DNA from: an uncultured Lachnospiraceae bacterium
Lineage (GTDB): Bacteria; Bacillota_A; Clostridia; Lachnospirales; Lachnospiraceae
NCBI GenBank assembly: GCA_910587905.1
Contig: CAJUOF010000088.1
Span: 1-15,509 of the forward strand
DNA length: 15,509 bases
Direction of reading: 5' to 3'
The notes beneath the pieces were generated by a model. That model searched no databases, was not told the origin of the DNA, and saw nothing but the letters and a program-made list of their open reading frames with translations. The first letter of the stretch is position 1; each line of letters opens with the position of its first letter. Positions 14,660-15,509 of this stretch are shown in pieces. The position numbers and the translations under genes are program-made.

Positions 14660-15509
14660 TCATAGCGTCTGCAACAGCTTCCTTGGCGGCTTCTTCACCA
14701 TCCTCACGGACACAAACAGTACCGTCCCTCCCCCAATCAAGTATACCACAACAACCACCAGAAGCGCATCCCAGGCCGAACACTCATCGTCCAGTTTGAC
14801 TGCCTCCGTGGATACCTTATCCACTTGAGGCCCAGTGGTTCCAAGATCAAAATAGACCGAATAGGCTTCTTCCGAATTTTCCGGTTCCGTCGCCGTTTCT
14901 GCAATCCGAAAAGCAGCCCTGGTAAGCGCAGGGTATGAGATCAGGGCGGCTGCCAGCGACAAGGTGGCGACTGCCAGACATTCCCCTGCAAACTGCAAAA
15001 CAATCCGCTTCTTCGGCTCCCCGACAGACAGCAGGATGCCGATCTCCCTCCCCCTGCCCCGGATCCACAAGGTAAGCACCAGATAGAGAATCACTGTGCT
15101 TCCCACGACGCCAATCACCAGCAGCACCGTCGCAAACAGGCTGATTGCTTTTAAGGGTTTCACCGTACTCCTGTAAGCCACATCGTCCTGCTCGATCAAA
15201 AGTCCGGAGCCCGACAGATGCTCCTCCACACGCTCCATGACGTCCGGCAGCGCCTCCGGACTGTCCACAAAAAACGTCACTTTATAGTATTGTGGTTGAT
15301 ATCCGTCCCCGGACACTATTCGTTTGAGCTTTAATCCTGTACTGGTGTCTGTAAAAATTACATTCTCCGCATATTGATCTTCATATGTATATTCTGAAGG
15401 CTCCTGTTCAAAGTGGACAGCGAAAATCCCGACAATCGTCACCTCCAAAGGTTCTCCAAGCGCTGTCTCCGGAGCCTCCACAGGACCATACATCCCTTCC
15501 TTTTCTTCC
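14660..15509 (-). CDS. FtsX/MacB-type ABC transporter permease, C-terminal part, 5' end outside window
   Basis: The frame is open to the right edge, so the N terminus and first membrane span are missing. Counting from the first in-window methionine (15493), residues 1 to about 112 form an extracytoplasmic domain rich in acidic residues. Three membrane segments follow: near 116-143 (ISLFATVLLVIGVVG and on), near 166-188 (VLQFAGECLAVATLS and on) and near 243-265 (ALLVVVVVYLIGGGTVL). The cytoplasmic loop after the first contains RGRGREIGILLSVGEPKK, the REIGIL-x-xG coupling motif of FtsX-family permeases. The C terminus is KKPPRKLLQTL. This fits a MacB-like exporter or peptide-resistance permease; its ATPase partner would lie outside the window. 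It is not part of the cobalamin pathway. Confidence 0.85.
   Translation of the reverse strand, partial: EEKEGMYGPVEAPETALGEPLEVTIVGIFAVHFEQEPSEYTYEDQYAENVIFTDTSTGLKLKRIVSGDGYQPQYYKVTFFVDSPEALPDVMERVEEHLSGSGLLIEQDDVAYRSTVKPLKAISLFATVLLVIGVVGSTVILYLVLTLWIRGRGREIGILLSVGEPKKRIVLQFAGECLAVATLSLAAALISYPALTRAAFRIAETATEPENSEEAYSVYFDLGTTGPQVDKVSTEAVKLDDECSAWDALLVVVVVYLIGGGTVLFVSVRMVKKPPRKLLQTL

Noticed and set aside
1..15509. tRNA, rRNA, CRISPR array, insertion sequence or phage attachment site
   Set aside because: No cloverleaf, rRNA-like stretch, regularly spaced repeats, transposase reading or direct-repeat pair was seen on reading both strands.

Overview
The window is almost entirely one strand-coherent block of anaerobic (early-cobalt-insertion) cobalamin biosynthesis genes, all on the minus strand, so it is read from right to left. 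The gene content (cbiD, cbiG, a cbiJ-cbiE-cbiT fusion, cbiF/H/L, cobT, cobU, cobS, cbiB, cobD), purine-rich ribosome binding sites, G+C-rich coding and mosaic neighbours suggest an anaerobic Clostridia member, probably Lachnospiraceae-like. That placement is inference; the genus cannot be read from this sequence.

Layout in transcription order. 15509-14660: C-terminal part of an FtsX/MacB-type ABC permease, cut by the window edge. 14608-14234: N-terminal half of a subtilisin-like (S8) protease that loses its serine half. 14253-14079: two out-of-frame scraps of an AAA_14/DUF4143-type ATPase fused to the protease remnant. Inside the second scrap lies a good sigma-A-type promoter (TTGACA, 17 nt, extended -10) pointing at cbiD. 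From 14033 leftwards come cbiD, an AT-rich intercistronic palindrome, cbiL, cbiF, cbiG, cbiH, cbiJ-E-T fusion, cbiA, cobT, cobU, cobS, a short CobU-like gene, a cobC-type phosphatase, cbiB, a 2[4Fe-4S] ferredoxin-nitroreductase fusion, and cobD, which runs off the left edge.

The genes are packed as one operon: several junctions are 1-8 nt stop/start overlaps (cbiL/cbiF, cbiG/cbiH, cbiH/cbiJET, cbiJET/cbiA, cobU/cobS) and most other gaps are under 60 nt. Together the products methylate and contract the corrin ring (CbiL, H, F, G, D), carry it through reduction, decarboxylation and C5/C15 methylation (CbiJ-E-T), amidate a and c side chains (CbiA), make and attach the aminopropanol arm (CobD, CbiB), and assemble the nucleotide loop (CobU, CobT, CobC, CobS). 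cbiC, cbiP, a cobalt chelatase, the corrinoid adenosyltransferase and cobalt transport are not in the window and may lie left of it or elsewhere.

The points most worth a second look are the mosaic scar that supplies the operon promoter with no room for a cobalamin riboswitch, the triple CbiJ-E-T fusion, the pair of complementary-looking CobU-type proteins, the cbiD-cbiL palindrome, and the ferredoxin-nitroreductase embedded in the operon. I see no wholly new system; most of the window is a recognisable B12 pathway with unusual edges.
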